A stretch of 56,765 bases of DNA from CAYFFO01 sp964342485. Lineage in GTDB: Bacteria; Chloroflexota; Dehalococcoidia; Lucifugimonadales; CAJWER01. Position numbers and translations under genes: made by a program. Shown here piece after piece: positions 42,722-51,148 of this stretch. The notes beneath the pieces are model-generated. The model did no database searches. It had not been told where the DNA came from and saw only the letters and a list, made by a program, of their open reading frames with translations. The stretch lies in assembly GCA_964342485.1 (NCBI GenBank), contig CAYFFO010000010.1, positions 1 through 56,765 of the forward strand, given 5' to 3'. Numbering within the stretch: the stretch's first letter is position 1; each line of letters opens with the position of its first letter.

Positions 42722-42797
42722 TAATATTCTAGCACAGGATTCTAAACCTAGGTATAATTTGTTGCATAAAAACGTTTTTTGTTGAGGAGATAGAATT

Positions 42798-43043
42798 ATG
42801 CCTATTCAAATCGAGATTGAATATTGTGTGCCTTGCGGTTACCAGAATCTAGCTAGCTGGACTCTAAGTGAAATGTTTTCAGCTGTTGGAACCAACGCAT
42901 CTGTTAGTGTTAAACCGGGTGATAGTGGAGTTTATAAAATATCTGTTAATGGAGATGTTTGGTATGACAAAGCTCAACAGGGCAGAACCCCTGACATTAA
43001 TGATATGAAAGATTTAAAAGCTAGACTCAGTAATTTAGGTTAA
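42798..43043 (+). CDS. SelW/SelT/Rdx-family thioredoxin-like protein (Cys form)
   Basis: This 81-residue protein matches the Rdx family (PF10262, selenoprotein W/T/H type), thioredoxin-like redox proteins that often have Cys-x2-Sec. Here the motif is YCVPCGY with Cys10 and Cys13, so this is a Cys form. The rest fits: LSEMFSAVG, then GVYKISVNGDVWYDKAQQGR and TPDI. GAGGAG lies eight bases before the ATG, and TATAAT at 42753-42758 is a likely -10. It stands alone, convergent with the NHL gene. Partners and substrate are unknown. Confidence 0.82.
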   Translation: MPIQIEIEYCVPCGYQNLASWTLSEMFSAVGTNASVSVKPGDSGVYKISVNGDVWYDKAQQGRTPDINDMKDLKARLSNLG

Positions 43044-43079
43044 CAGATAGTTTTTGCTATAGAAGACTGAATGGGTTAT

Positions 43080-45212
43080 TTAAATCGAGATTTTTACAGC
43101 GCCTATTTGGTTATTATAATTGTTGCAAAAAAGAAGTGTGGTTTCCTCAAAAATACACATGCCACAGGGGTTATTTAGATTGAGTTGGTTACCTTTATTA
43201 TCTTTGACATGGTCGTTTCCAACCAATGTTGCTAAAGTACCGTCTGATAAAACTGTACGAATTTTGTTGTTGCCAGAGTCAGAAAAGAAAAGTTGCCCGT
43301 TTTTACTGACTGCCAGACCACGTGGTTCTGCAATTCTTGCTTTATTTGCTAATGTTCTGTCGACGGAGAAACCTGGTATACCTGTTCCAACCAAGGTATG
43401 TATTATTCCATCTTTATCTATTTTACGGATTACGTGAAAAGCTGAATCTGTAAAGTAAACATTGTTGTTATTGTCCACTACAATAGACGATGGGCAACCA
43501 ATTTTAGCCTTCGTTGATATTTCACCATCTCCAGAATATCCTTGGATTCCTGATCCTCCTATAGTTGAAATTATATTGTTAGTGATGTCAATCTTTCTAA
43601 TTTTACCAATTGCATCACCTATATATATATCATCCGTTGGACCATGTGTTACAGATTGAACATGATAGAGACTAGCTGCAAAAGACAGTCCCCCATCTCC
43701 GATATCTGCTTTGAAAGCAGTCCCTGCAATTGTGGTGATAACGTTATCTTTGTCAATCGATCGTATCCTTCCATTGCGTGTGTCTGCTACGATTGCTATC
43801 CCTTTGGAATTTAATGATATGTCATGTGGGCTTCCCAAACTCGCCTCTTTAGCAGGGCCATTGTCTCCACCAAAAGAGCGAGAACCGTTGCCAGCTATGG
43901 TTTCTATAGTTGCTGTGACTGGATCTATCTTTCTGATACGTTGATTCCAAGTGTCGGCAAAATAGATCTGCCCCTGTGGACATATTGCAATCCCACTTGG
44001 GCCACGTAAAAATGCCTTAGATGATGGCCCGTTGTCTCCGATGTGAGTCCCTCCTAGGACTGTAGTCACTATCCCAGTCTGGCCGTCGCGCTTACGTACT
44101 CTGCCTGAGGAATCACTCCATAAAACAGTACCGTCAGGATCTGCCCAGATCCCAGATTCTGGGGAATTACAATTAGTTTCCGTAGCATGTTTGTTTTCTT
44201 CGCCCCACCCTGGGAGGCCTGTTCCTACTAACGTTGATACTGTATTTTTCTTTAGATCTACCTTACGAATTCGGAATCCGTTTTTTTCACCTACATATAG
44301 GTTATCGTTGTCGTCTATATAAAGAGAGTCTGGGCAAAGTAAGGTTGCTTTATTGGGATGACCTCCATCCCCATTAGAAGAAAATTCACCTGTCCCAAAG
44401 ATGGTTGTTATAATGCCTGTTTTGAAGTTAATTTTACGAATTCTATTATTTGAATTATCGCAAACATATAAATTTCCTTTGGAATCGAAAGCTAAATGCT
44501 CAGGATGTAAAAAACCTGCTTTTAATGCGGATCCTCCATCTCCATGGTATCCCCCTAAACCCAATCCTAATTCCCATGAAAATGTTATTCCTTTAATTCT
44601 CCCACTATAGGGTCTGGACAAGCCTTTTTCTGAATAGTAGTGTCTTGCTTCTTGTCCTGCAAAAATACTGATATTGCCTGTTTTATTATCAATTACCCTT
44701 ATGTTATTGTCCCATTCTCCAGACAGATAGATGTTATTTTGATGGTCTATGGCTATACCACTAGTAGTATCCATTTCTGCCTTAAGTGCGTTTTCTCCAG
44801 TACCTCCACGACCCAAGTCGCTCGTCCCCGCAATTCGAGTCAAAATACCAGTTTGATAATCGATACGTCTGTAGCAGTAATTGTGAAGATCTGAAAAATA
44901 CAAATTCCCATCTTTGTCTTGAGCGAGGTCATGAGGTCCATTAATCCTAGCATTTATTGCAAGTTCATTATCTCCACTATTCCCAGGAATTCCATCACCG
45001 GCAAAGGTATGAAGCATTCCGTCTTTATCAATTCTCCATAATCTATGAGCTTTATAGTCGGCAACTATTAGATCACCATCAGCTCTCCTTACTATACCGA
45101 GAGGCCATCCAGAAGGAGCGTGCTTGGCAGGAGTGCCTTCTATATATCCCACACCGGCTACATTAAGTACCTTATTGGGGGAGAGTTGTAATATTTCGCT
45201 GAGTAAATTCAA
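43080..45212 (-). CDS. large NHL-repeat protein, twelve repeats
   Basis: This protein of about 710 residues consists of twelve NHL repeats with a shared pattern (PxGIAxDxxGNxYxxDxxNxRIRKID, then TxxGxG and a GDGG turn). Examples are PEHLAFDSKGNLYVCDNSNN and PSGIAICPQGQIYFADTWNQ. Twelve blades would make two six-bladed propellers in tandem. No signal peptide or membrane helix is visible. I start at the TTG at 45212, 13 bp after the upstream gene; an ATG at 45329 would overlap that gene by 104 bp and add 39 residues not resembling the repeat. It lies directly downstream of the DUF5919-like gene and is probably co-transcribed. Function unknown. Confidence 0.75.
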   Translation of the reverse strand: MNLLSEILQLSPNKVLNVAGVGYIEGTPAKHAPSGWPLGIVRRADGDLIVADYKAHRLWRIDKDGMLHTFAGDGIPGNSGDNELAINARINGPHDLAQDKDGNLYFSDLHNYCYRRIDYQTGILTRIAGTSDLGRGGTGENALKAEMDTTSGIAIDHQNNIYLSGEWDNNIRVIDNKTGNISIFAGQEARHYYSEKGLSRPYSGRIKGITFSWELGLGLGGYHGDGGSALKAGFLHPEHLAFDSKGNLYVCDNSNNRIRKINFKTGIITTIFGTGEFSSNGDGGHPNKATLLCPDSLYIDDNDNLYVGEKNGFRIRKVDLKKNTVSTLVGTGLPGWGEENKHATETNCNSPESGIWADPDGTVLWSDSSGRVRKRDGQTGIVTTVLGGTHIGDNGPSSKAFLRGPSGIAICPQGQIYFADTWNQRIRKIDPVTATIETIAGNGSRSFGGDNGPAKEASLGSPHDISLNSKGIAIVADTRNGRIRSIDKDNVITTIAGTAFKADIGDGGLSFAASLYHVQSVTHGPTDDIYIGDAIGKIRKIDITNNIISTIGGSGIQGYSGDGEISTKAKIGCPSSIVVDNNNNVYFTDSAFHVIRKIDKDGIIHTLVGTGIPGFSVDRTLANKARIAEPRGLAVSKNGQLFFSDSGNNKIRTVLSDGTLATLVGNDHVKDNKGNQLNLNNPCGMCIFEETTLLFCNNYNNQIGAVKISI

Positions 45213-45225
45213 ATCTTGATCGCAT

Positions 45226-45744
45226 TTATTTGTATTCTCTAGAAGTTGCCCATATCGAATCGAATTGGAAGCCAAACGAACGGTCTGCACCGGGTGATTC
45301 GCGATGTAGCTTAAAAGTACAGAGTTCACGGCTTCTTCTATTCAAAGCGATTGTAGAAACGTATATCGATTCGTCAATTGAGAATGTTATCTGGGTTGGG
45401 TAGTCATCGTATACCTGTAAAAAAAAGTTGTATCCATCAAATCCACTGATAAGTTCTCGAATACTTTTATGAGTTTGCTGGCGATGTTCTGCAAATGTAA
45501 TACCTAGTTGATGGGCTCTTCTAGCAATGTAAGGACTTGATGGGTCCAATGTTAATATTCTTACGTGAAGATTTTTTTTGGATTCAAGAGCCATATGGAT
45601 AGAGTCTGAGTGATCTTTTCTAATTGATTCTACGTCCATTTGAAGGATATCTATTGAGTTTGTCGATAGTTTAATGTCTTCGTTAATCTGATCTATGGGC
45701 CTACGATCAAAACAGTCAATGGGAAAGCTTGTTAATTGACTCAT
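45226..45744 (-). CDS. DUF5919-like protein
   Basis: This 172-residue protein resembles the DUF5919 type: LHVRILTLDPSSPYIARRAH, FFLQVYDDYPTQITFSIDES and FGFQFDSIWATSR. The region recalls phospholipase D-like folds, but I see no HKD motif and do not assign activity. A start ATG lies 14 bases after AGGAG (45756-45760), too far for a normal site. It precedes the NHL gene in the same direction and the two may form a unit. Family assignment is from memory only. Confidence 0.6.
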   Translation of the reverse strand: MSQLTSFPIDCFDRRPIDQINEDIKLSTNSIDILQMDVESIRKDHSDSIHMALESKKNLHVRILTLDPSSPYIARRAHQLGITFAEHRQQTHKSIRELISGFDGYNFFLQVYDDYPTQITFSIDESIYVSTIALNRRSRELCTFKLHRESPGADRSFGFQFDSIWATSREYK

Positions 45745-45799
45745 AGTTCTGCTCCTATTTAATTGATATTTTGTTGTATAACAGGATGTGATTTAAATT

Positions 45800-47110
45800 T
45801 TAGATAGAGGATAGTTTGATATCATCCTTTATGGTTTTATATGTTGATAGACCATGAAATATTGCATCATGCCCTAGTTGTTCTTCGATGCGTAGCAGAC
45901 GATTATATTTTGCCGTTCGTTCACCACGTGCAGGAGCACCAGCTTTGATTTGTCCTGCTCCTGTGGCCACGGCGATATCTGATATAGAATCATCAGTTGT
46001 TTCTCCTGAGCGGTGGCTAATGATAGTACCCCAATTTGTACCTTGTGCTAAGTTTATTGCAGTCAGAGTTTCTGAAATTGTGCCAATTTGGTTTATTTTT
46101 ATAAGGATTGCATTAGCAGAGTCATTATCTATGCCACGTTGCAACCTTTCAGGGTTGGTGACGAAAAGGTCGTCTCCAACTAGTTGAACTAAAGATCCAA
46201 TTTGTTTCGTCAATTTGTTCCAATTTTTCCAATCTTCTTCACCTAACCCGTCTTCGATACTTACAATAGGATATTTGAGTACCCATTCTTCGTATCGATC
46301 CATAAGTTTTTCAGCATCAATGATTTGTCCTTCTCTAAGTAGGGAGTATCTTCCATCGTCCAATATGAGTTCGGAAGCTGCGACATCAATTGCTATAAAA
46401 CAGTGTTCTCCAGGGATATATCCAGCCCTTTCTATAGCAGTAAGCGTTAATTCTATTGCTTCTTGATTGGATTTAAGCGGTGGAGCAAATCCTCCTTCAT
46501 CTCCTAAACTAGTGAGTACTTTTCTGCTTCTTAGAATATCCCCAAGAGAGTGATATATTTCCACTCCAGCACGTAATGCTTCTGAAAAACTATTGAATCC
46601 TGCCGGTACTATCATGAATTCTTGAAAGTCGGTTGATCCATCGGCATGTCGGCCACCGTTGATAATGTTGAACATGGGTACTGGCATATTTATTTTGTTT
46701 TTTGGTGCTAGGTATTCGTATAAGTGAAGGCCGTTGGTTTTTGCTGCTGCTTTTGCAACTGCGAGTGAAGTTCCCACCATGGCATTAGCACCCAGAATGC
46801 TCTTATTAGCAGTGCTGTCTAGTTCGATTAATATCTTGTCAATATATGATTGATTGTCTGGTGTATTTCCTATCAATGCAGATTTTATAGGACCATCTAT
46901 GTTTCCGATTGCTTCTGTTACTCCAAGGCCTCTGAACCGACTTGGATCTCCATCTCTGAGTTCAAGAGCTTCAAATGTGCCTGCACTTGCACCAGATGGC
47001 ACTCCCGCCCGACCTAGTGTTCCATCTGTTAATTCGACGTCGACTTCTAAAGTAGGATTCCCACGTGAGTCGAGAATCTCCCTAGCCCTAACATCGCTAA
47101 TGTTATTCAT
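45800..47110 (-). CDS. eno: enolase
   Basis: Enolase interconverts 2-phosphoglycerate and phosphoenolpyruvate. The 436-residue protein has ISDVRAREILDSRGNPTLEV, SGASAGTFEALELRDGD, MFNIINGGRHADGSTDFQEF, SIEDGLGEEDW (catalytic Glu and metal Asp), GDDLFVTNPERL (Lys base region LIKINQIG) and ISHRSGETTDDSISDIAVA. Upstream it overlaps the SLOG-like gene by 8 bp, so the two are coupled. Typical in length and motif. Confidence 0.98.
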   Translation of the reverse strand: MNNISDVRAREILDSRGNPTLEVDVELTDGTLGRAGVPSGASAGTFEALELRDGDPSRFRGLGVTEAIGNIDGPIKSALIGNTPDNQSYIDKILIELDSTANKSILGANAMVGTSLAVAKAAAKTNGLHLYEYLAPKNKINMPVPMFNIINGGRHADGSTDFQEFMIVPAGFNSFSEALRAGVEIYHSLGDILRSRKVLTSLGDEGGFAPPLKSNQEAIELTLTAIERAGYIPGEHCFIAIDVAASELILDDGRYSLLREGQIIDAEKLMDRYEEWVLKYPIVSIEDGLGEEDWKNWNKLTKQIGSLVQLVGDDLFVTNPERLQRGIDNDSANAILIKINQIGTISETLTAINLAQGTNWGTIISHRSGETTDDSISDIAVATGAGQIKAGAPARGERTAKYNRLLRIEEQLGHDAIFHGLSTYKTIKDDIKLSSI

Positions 47111-47669
47111 TTATCTGTTCCAAATTGGAGGTGGTTTTTAATCGATGATTTCCTATCTTAATTGCTTTTTGTACCGCATCCTTTGCTCCGGATGAAATTA
47201 CAATTGTTTTATCGGAACGGTTATCACGAGATAGATTCCATGTATTCAATCCTATCACTGGCACAGAATCTGAAAGTGCATGTCCAATTTCTGAAAGAGT
47301 TCCATATGATCCACCTATGGAAATCACAACGGTACCTGTTTTTACGATTATTACATTTCTTGCATCTGACATTCCTGTGCATATTGGGATATCAACCCAT
47401 TGATTGGCCAGATATGGCTTATCGCCTGGTAGTACACCTATGGTGAACCCACCTGTTGATTTTGTACCCTTGCAAACAGCTTCCATAACCCCACCCATAC
47501 CACCACAAATAACTGTCATATGCCTTTTCCCTAGCTCTTCTCCTACCTCCAAAGCTAGTTGGTAAATATCTTTTGTTGGTTGGCCAGCTCCAATAACGGC
47601 TATAATCATTTTGCCTTTGAGTCGATTTGTAATCAGATTAAACTGATGATTATCTTGATCTGTTTTCAT
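47103..47669 (-). CDS. TIGR00725-type SLOG (lysine decarboxylase-like) protein
   Basis: This protein of about 188 residues matches the TIGR00725 group of SLOG/LOG-like Rossmann proteins. Visible motifs are IAVIGAGQPTKDIYQLALEV, the nucleotide-binding CGGMGGVMEAVCKG and GGSYGTLSEIGHAL. Relatives bind nucleotides or nucleotide-derived signals; plant LOG proteins hydrolyse cytokinin ribotides, but no such role is implied here. Homologues begin near the ATG at 47609 (MIIAVIG), where AAAGG is four bases upstream, so the true start may be there. It overlaps enolase by 8 bp. Confidence 0.78.
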   Translation of the reverse strand: MKTDQDNHQFNLITNRLKGKMIIAVIGAGQPTKDIYQLALEVGEELGKRHMTVICGGMGGVMEAVCKGTKSTGGFTIGVLPGDKPYLANQWVDIPICTGMSDARNVIIVKTGTVVISIGGSYGTLSEIGHALSDSVPVIGLNTWNLSRDNRSDKTIVISSGAKDAVQKAIKIGNHRLKTTSNLEQINE

Positions 47670-47763
47670 TTAAATATTGTATTCTTTTTGAAAACTCGCT
47701 AAAGCCTTATTGGATAAAGATACCTTTACTATTTACATTCCAAAGCAGTGTTGTGTTTGTAAA

Positions 47764-48201
47764 TCATTGTTCTTCTATAAGGACGAAATCTGAAGTGATA
47801 GTACATTTTGGGGTAATAGTTGATCCGATGGAACAGTATTTATTTTCTGAAAGATCAATTGCTCTTTTTATCCATTTTTTGTTTAGATTTTGTCCTTTGA
47901 TAGTATATTCGATATGTGCTTTGATCCACGTCCAAGGAGCATCTTTTTCTTGGGTACCAGTAACCTTGATTTCAAGATTGGTTACATATTGACGCTGTTT
48001 CTTTAAAATTGTAACTACGTCAATCCCACTACAGGCAGCAAGACTAGTTAGCATCATATCACCTGGGCTAAAGCCATTGAATTCTTCTCCATCAATTTCT
48101 GGAGTTCCGACAGAAATTTTATTTCCATTGGAGTCCTCTGAAGAAAAGGATAGTCCTTTTCCTAATTTCAGGTTTATTATAGATGTAGGCATTTTAGGCA
48201 T
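47764..48201 (-). CDS. OsmC/Ohr family protein
   Basis: A 145-residue OsmC-like protein; this family reduces organic hydroperoxides with a Cys pair. The two expected Cys are present: SLAACSGIDVVTIL (middle) and ENKYCSIGSTI (late). The N-terminal part is divergent. Near it are the SLOG-like gene and, divergently, the GarR-like gene. Because the prototype OsmC and Ohr have different partners, I do not choose between them. Confidence 0.85.
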   Translation of the reverse strand: MPKMPTSIINLKLGKGLSFSSEDSNGNKISVGTPEIDGEEFNGFSPGDMMLTSLAACSGIDVVTILKKQRQYVTNLEIKVTGTQEKDAPWTWIKAHIEYTIKGQNLNKKWIKRAIDLSENKYCSIGSTITPKCTITSDFVLIEEQ

Positions 48202-48243
48202 TACTATCTCACTTTAACTTGTTAATTCATTCTAAGTAAATAG

Positions 48244-48302
48244 TTGGATTAATCCAATAACGAATTTCAAGAGCTCGTTTTATTTCAAAGTATTAGATAC
48301 TT
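48244..48302. promoter_or_regulatory. two palindromes between the OsmC and GarR-like genes
   Basis: TTGGATTAATCCAA (48244-48257) is a perfect 14-bp palindrome. AAGTAT, TAG, ATACTT (48288-48302) is a 6-bp inverted repeat with a 3-nt centre. Both lie in the 225-bp divergent gap and could be operators; no binding protein can be named. Confidence 0.35.
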
Positions 48303-48426
48303 GATTAAGGTGGATAATTTCCAAATACAGGTCCTTGACCATATAATGACTTGGCGATTGTTGAATATATAGACTTAAATTTGGCTCGATTACATTAGTT
48401 AGATTTTAGAGTAAGAGGAGATTGAA

Positions 48427-49323
48427 TTGACAAATATTAAAGTTGGCTTTGTTGGCTTGGGTATTATGGGTAGACCGATGGCAAAAAATCTTATAAATGC
48501 AGGACACTCATTAACGGTTTTTGATAAGGGAGGTAGTGCGGTTGAAGAATTAGTTGCCTCTGGTGCACAAGCGGTTAAAACCACAAAGGAAGTCGCAGAA
48601 AAGAGTTCCGTGGTAATTACTATGCTCCCTGATTCTCAAGATTCGGAAGATGTAATTTTAGGAGATAACGCTCTTTTAGAGGGATCAACACCCGGATCAG
48701 CTATTTTAGACATGAGTTCTATAGCACCAGCGATGTCTCAAAAAATCGGAGCAGCATGTGAAGCAAAAAACATTGATTTTCTGGATGCTCCCGTTAGCGG
48801 AGGTGAACCTAAAGCTATTGATGCTACTTTAGCCATTATGGTCGGTGGTAAAAAAGAGGTGTTTGATAGACATAAGCATATATTTGAGATTTTAGGTTCA
48901 AGCATAGTTTTATGCGGTGGTTATGGCGCTGGTAATACCACCAAATTAGCAAATCAAATAGTAGTGGCAGCCAATATTGAAGCAGTCGCAGAAGCTCTAG
49001 TCCTTTCCAAAAAAGCTGGCTTGGATCCTAATACTGTTTATGAGGCTATCAGGGGAGGATTGGCAGGAAGTACTGTTATGGATGCTAAAGCTCCAATGAT
49101 GATTGAAGGAAATTTCAAGCCTGGATTCAGGATTAAATTACATCAGAAAGATCTTCATAATGCTATATTGACTGGAAAAGAGCTAGGTGTGCCACTTCCA
49201 GTTACTAGTTTGATTCAACAGATGATAGGTTCTCTTATGAACGATGGCAAAGAAGATTCAGATCATTCTGCTATAGCTAACTTTCTTGAACAAATGGCAG
49301 GGTTGACCATTAGTGGAGACTAG
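48427..49323 (+). CDS. beta-hydroxyacid dehydrogenase (GarR/HIBADH-like)
   Basis: This 298-residue NAD(P)-dependent reductase resembles tartronate semialdehyde reductase (GarR) and 3-hydroxyisobutyrate dehydrogenase. Motifs are the nucleotide loop VGFVGLGIMGRPMAKNLINA, the substrate block FLDAPVSGGEPKAIDATLAI and the catalytic Lys in GAGNTTKLANQIVVAAN. A TTG start at 48427 has GAGGAG six bases upstream. Which beta-hydroxyacid it uses is not decidable from sequence. It is divergent from OsmC and convergent with the unknown gene. Confidence 0.87.
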   Translation: MTNIKVGFVGLGIMGRPMAKNLINAGHSLTVFDKGGSAVEELVASGAQAVKTTKEVAEKSSVVITMLPDSQDSEDVILGDNALLEGSTPGSAILDMSSIAPAMSQKIGAACEAKNIDFLDAPVSGGEPKAIDATLAIMVGGKKEVFDRHKHIFEILGSSIVLCGGYGAGNTTKLANQIVVAANIEAVAEALVLSKKAGLDPNTVYEAIRGGLAGSTVMDAKAPMMIEGNFKPGFRIKLHQKDLHNAILTGKELGVPLPVTSLIQQMIGSLMNDGKEDSDHSAIANFLEQMAGLTISGD

Positions 49324-49357
49324 AGATTGTTTAAATAGATAATCCAAAATACTTGGA

Positions 49358-49801
49358 TTATGTGGACGCCTTTTTTCTCTTTTTTCTCTTAGGAGTTGAT
49401 TTAGGTTCACTTTCGCCAAATAATTTGTTGCTGGATAGGATTTTTGATATTATCGTTTCAGACGCATTTTTAGGGTATGTTCCTTGTGCCCAGCGTTGAG
49501 ATAGATCATCAGCGATTTCTTTGGCCGTAATAGGTTTATTATTGTTAGATATACATACTCTAATAATTGCTTCTGTTATTGGAGTGTCTTCAAGTAGGTA
49601 ATCATTAGCTAATGCACAGCAGCTTATAATTTCTTTAATATGATCAGATGGGGTCGTATTTATAAGTAAATGTTCGTTTCCATTAGGACGGTGTTGATAG
49701 CATTTTCTTTGCGCAATGAAAATGCTCATTGAGTTGTATTTAGAGTCTGATTGCTCAGTATTAATCGTATAATATATTTGATTTTCAAGTGTATTATCCA
49801 T
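49358..49801 (-). CDS. hypothetical protein with basic C terminus
   Basis: I do not recognise this 147-residue protein. The central part (about 75-130) contains TPITEAIIRVCISNNNKPIT and AKEIADDLSQRWAQ, which has the look of a winged-helix turn followed by a helix. The C terminus (PKSTPKRKKRKKAST) is strongly basic. Four Cys lie at about 34, 61, 62 and 83. It has no signal peptide. It follows moeA on the same strand after 47 bp and may share its transcript. DNA or RNA binding is only inference. Confidence 0.5.
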   Translation of the reverse strand: MDNTLENQIYYTINTEQSDSKYNSMSIFIAQRKCYQHRPNGNEHLLINTTPSDHIKEIISCCALANDYLLEDTPITEAIIRVCISNNNKPITAKEIADDLSQRWAQGTYPKNASETIISKILSSNKLFGESEPKSTPKRKKRKKAST

Positions 49802-49848
49802 TTTATATGTTTCTCCATTAAATTAATGTTGTATTATTCGAATTAAGT

Positions 49849-51129
49849 TTAGAATACCTCTTCTGGCCAGTCAGTCATTTGTACATCTACTGATTCGCCT
49901 GATGCTTGTACCGGTATATGAGATGGACATATTACCAATCCATTTGCCTTTGACATAGAAGTTAACAGATTAGATCCTTGGTGTCCTGTTAATTTAGCGT
50001 AATAAACCCCGTCCTTTTTAGATATAACAGCGCGAGAATATACTTTTCTACCATCATAATTATAAATTGGTTCTTGCAATATCGCTGATATAATAGGTCT
50101 GCTGGTTTCTCCTTTACCGAGCATTTTATGAATTGCTGGTCTTCCAAATAATTCAAACCCTATTAATGCACTAACTGGATTTCCAGGCAATCCAATCAAA
50201 GGGATATTTTTCCCATCATCCCGAAGTAAGTTACCATATGCTAAGGGTTTGGATGGACGAATCTTTACAGACCAGAACTCCATCTTTCCTTTGTCAGATA
50301 ATACATCTTTGACGATATCGTAATCACCTACCGAGACACCAGCTGAAGTGATAATCATATCGCTGTCTAGGCCCATTTCAAGTTTCTGTATTATTTCGGA
50401 TCTATCATCTCCGGCAATCCCAAGCATCGTAGGTAAAGCTCCTGCGTTTATAGCAGCAGCAGCGACACTGTAACTGTTGCTGTCATATATTTTGCCTTCA
50501 GAGATGGAACCTCCTGGTTCTATTAGTTCTTTGCCTGTTGACAATATAGAGATTTTGGGTCTCTTGATTACGTCTACTTTTTCGTATCCTAAGGATGCCA
50601 ATACTCCTATATCCGCTGCTTGAAGTGCTGTGCCGGCCGAAAGCACTTTTTCACCTTTTTGAATATCTTGGCCAGAAAGCCTTACATGGGTACCTGGCTT
50701 TGTTTCAGACCTTATCGATATTTGGGTTATTTCTTTTTCTAGTATAATCTTACGATCTAATTCGTCAGTTTCCTCAAATGGGACCACTGCATTTGCCCCT
50801 TTAGGTATTGCCGCACCAGTCATTATCCGGATTGCTGTACCTTTTTTAACAGTTTGACGTGAGATTTCCCCAGCCGATACCGATCCAATTATCTTAAGTG
50901 TTGACGGCTTTTGGGTAGTGCTTCCAATTGTGTCATCTGAAACCACTGCAAAGCCGTCCATGGCTGAGTTATCAAAGCTTGGAACATTAAATTGTCCCAA
51001 AATGTTTTTGGATAGTATTTGTCCTTGCGCGGAGAGTATTGGTTTGTTTTCTGATTCCAAAGGTACAAAATCTTTTAAAATGCGTTTAAGAGCTTCTTCA
51101 ATATCGATCATTTTGTCGTGATTATGCAT
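49849..51129 (-). CDS. moeA: molybdopterin molybdotransferase MoeA
   Basis: MoeA inserts molybdate into adenylylated molybdopterin. The 426-residue protein has the motifs VPSFDNSAMDGFAVVSDD, TGAAIPKGANAVVPFEE, ISILSTGKELIEPGG, MIITSAGVSVGDYDIVKDVL and LIGLPGNPVSALIGFELF, with the C-terminal domain IV. It starts 19 bp after pheT, and an alternative ATG exists at 51111. With modABC it indicates use of molybdenum enzymes, none of which is in this window. Confidence 0.95.
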   Translation of the reverse strand: MHNHDKMIDIEEALKRILKDFVPLESENKPILSAQGQILSKNILGQFNVPSFDNSAMDGFAVVSDDTIGSTTQKPSTLKIIGSVSAGEISRQTVKKGTAIRIMTGAAIPKGANAVVPFEETDELDRKIILEKEITQISIRSETKPGTHVRLSGQDIQKGEKVLSAGTALQAADIGVLASLGYEKVDVIKRPKISILSTGKELIEPGGSISEGKIYDSNSYSVAAAAINAGALPTMLGIAGDDRSEIIQKLEMGLDSDMIITSAGVSVGDYDIVKDVLSDKGKMEFWSVKIRPSKPLAYGNLLRDDGKNIPLIGLPGNPVSALIGFELFGRPAIHKMLGKGETSRPIISAILQEPIYNYDGRKVYSRAVISKKDGVYYAKLTGHQGSNLLTSMSKANGLVICPSHIPVQASGESVDVQMTDWPEEVF

Positions 51130-51148
51130 AACGTGATTTTGCTAATCC

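Noticed and set aside
43120..45166. Plus-strand reading frames opposite the large NHL gene
   Set aside because: Shadow frames of the repeat protein; no recognisable protein or start signal.
45213..45329. ATG 45329 as start of the large NHL protein
   Set aside because: It would overlap the DUF5919-like gene by 104 bp and adds sequence unlike the repeats; kept as an alternative only.
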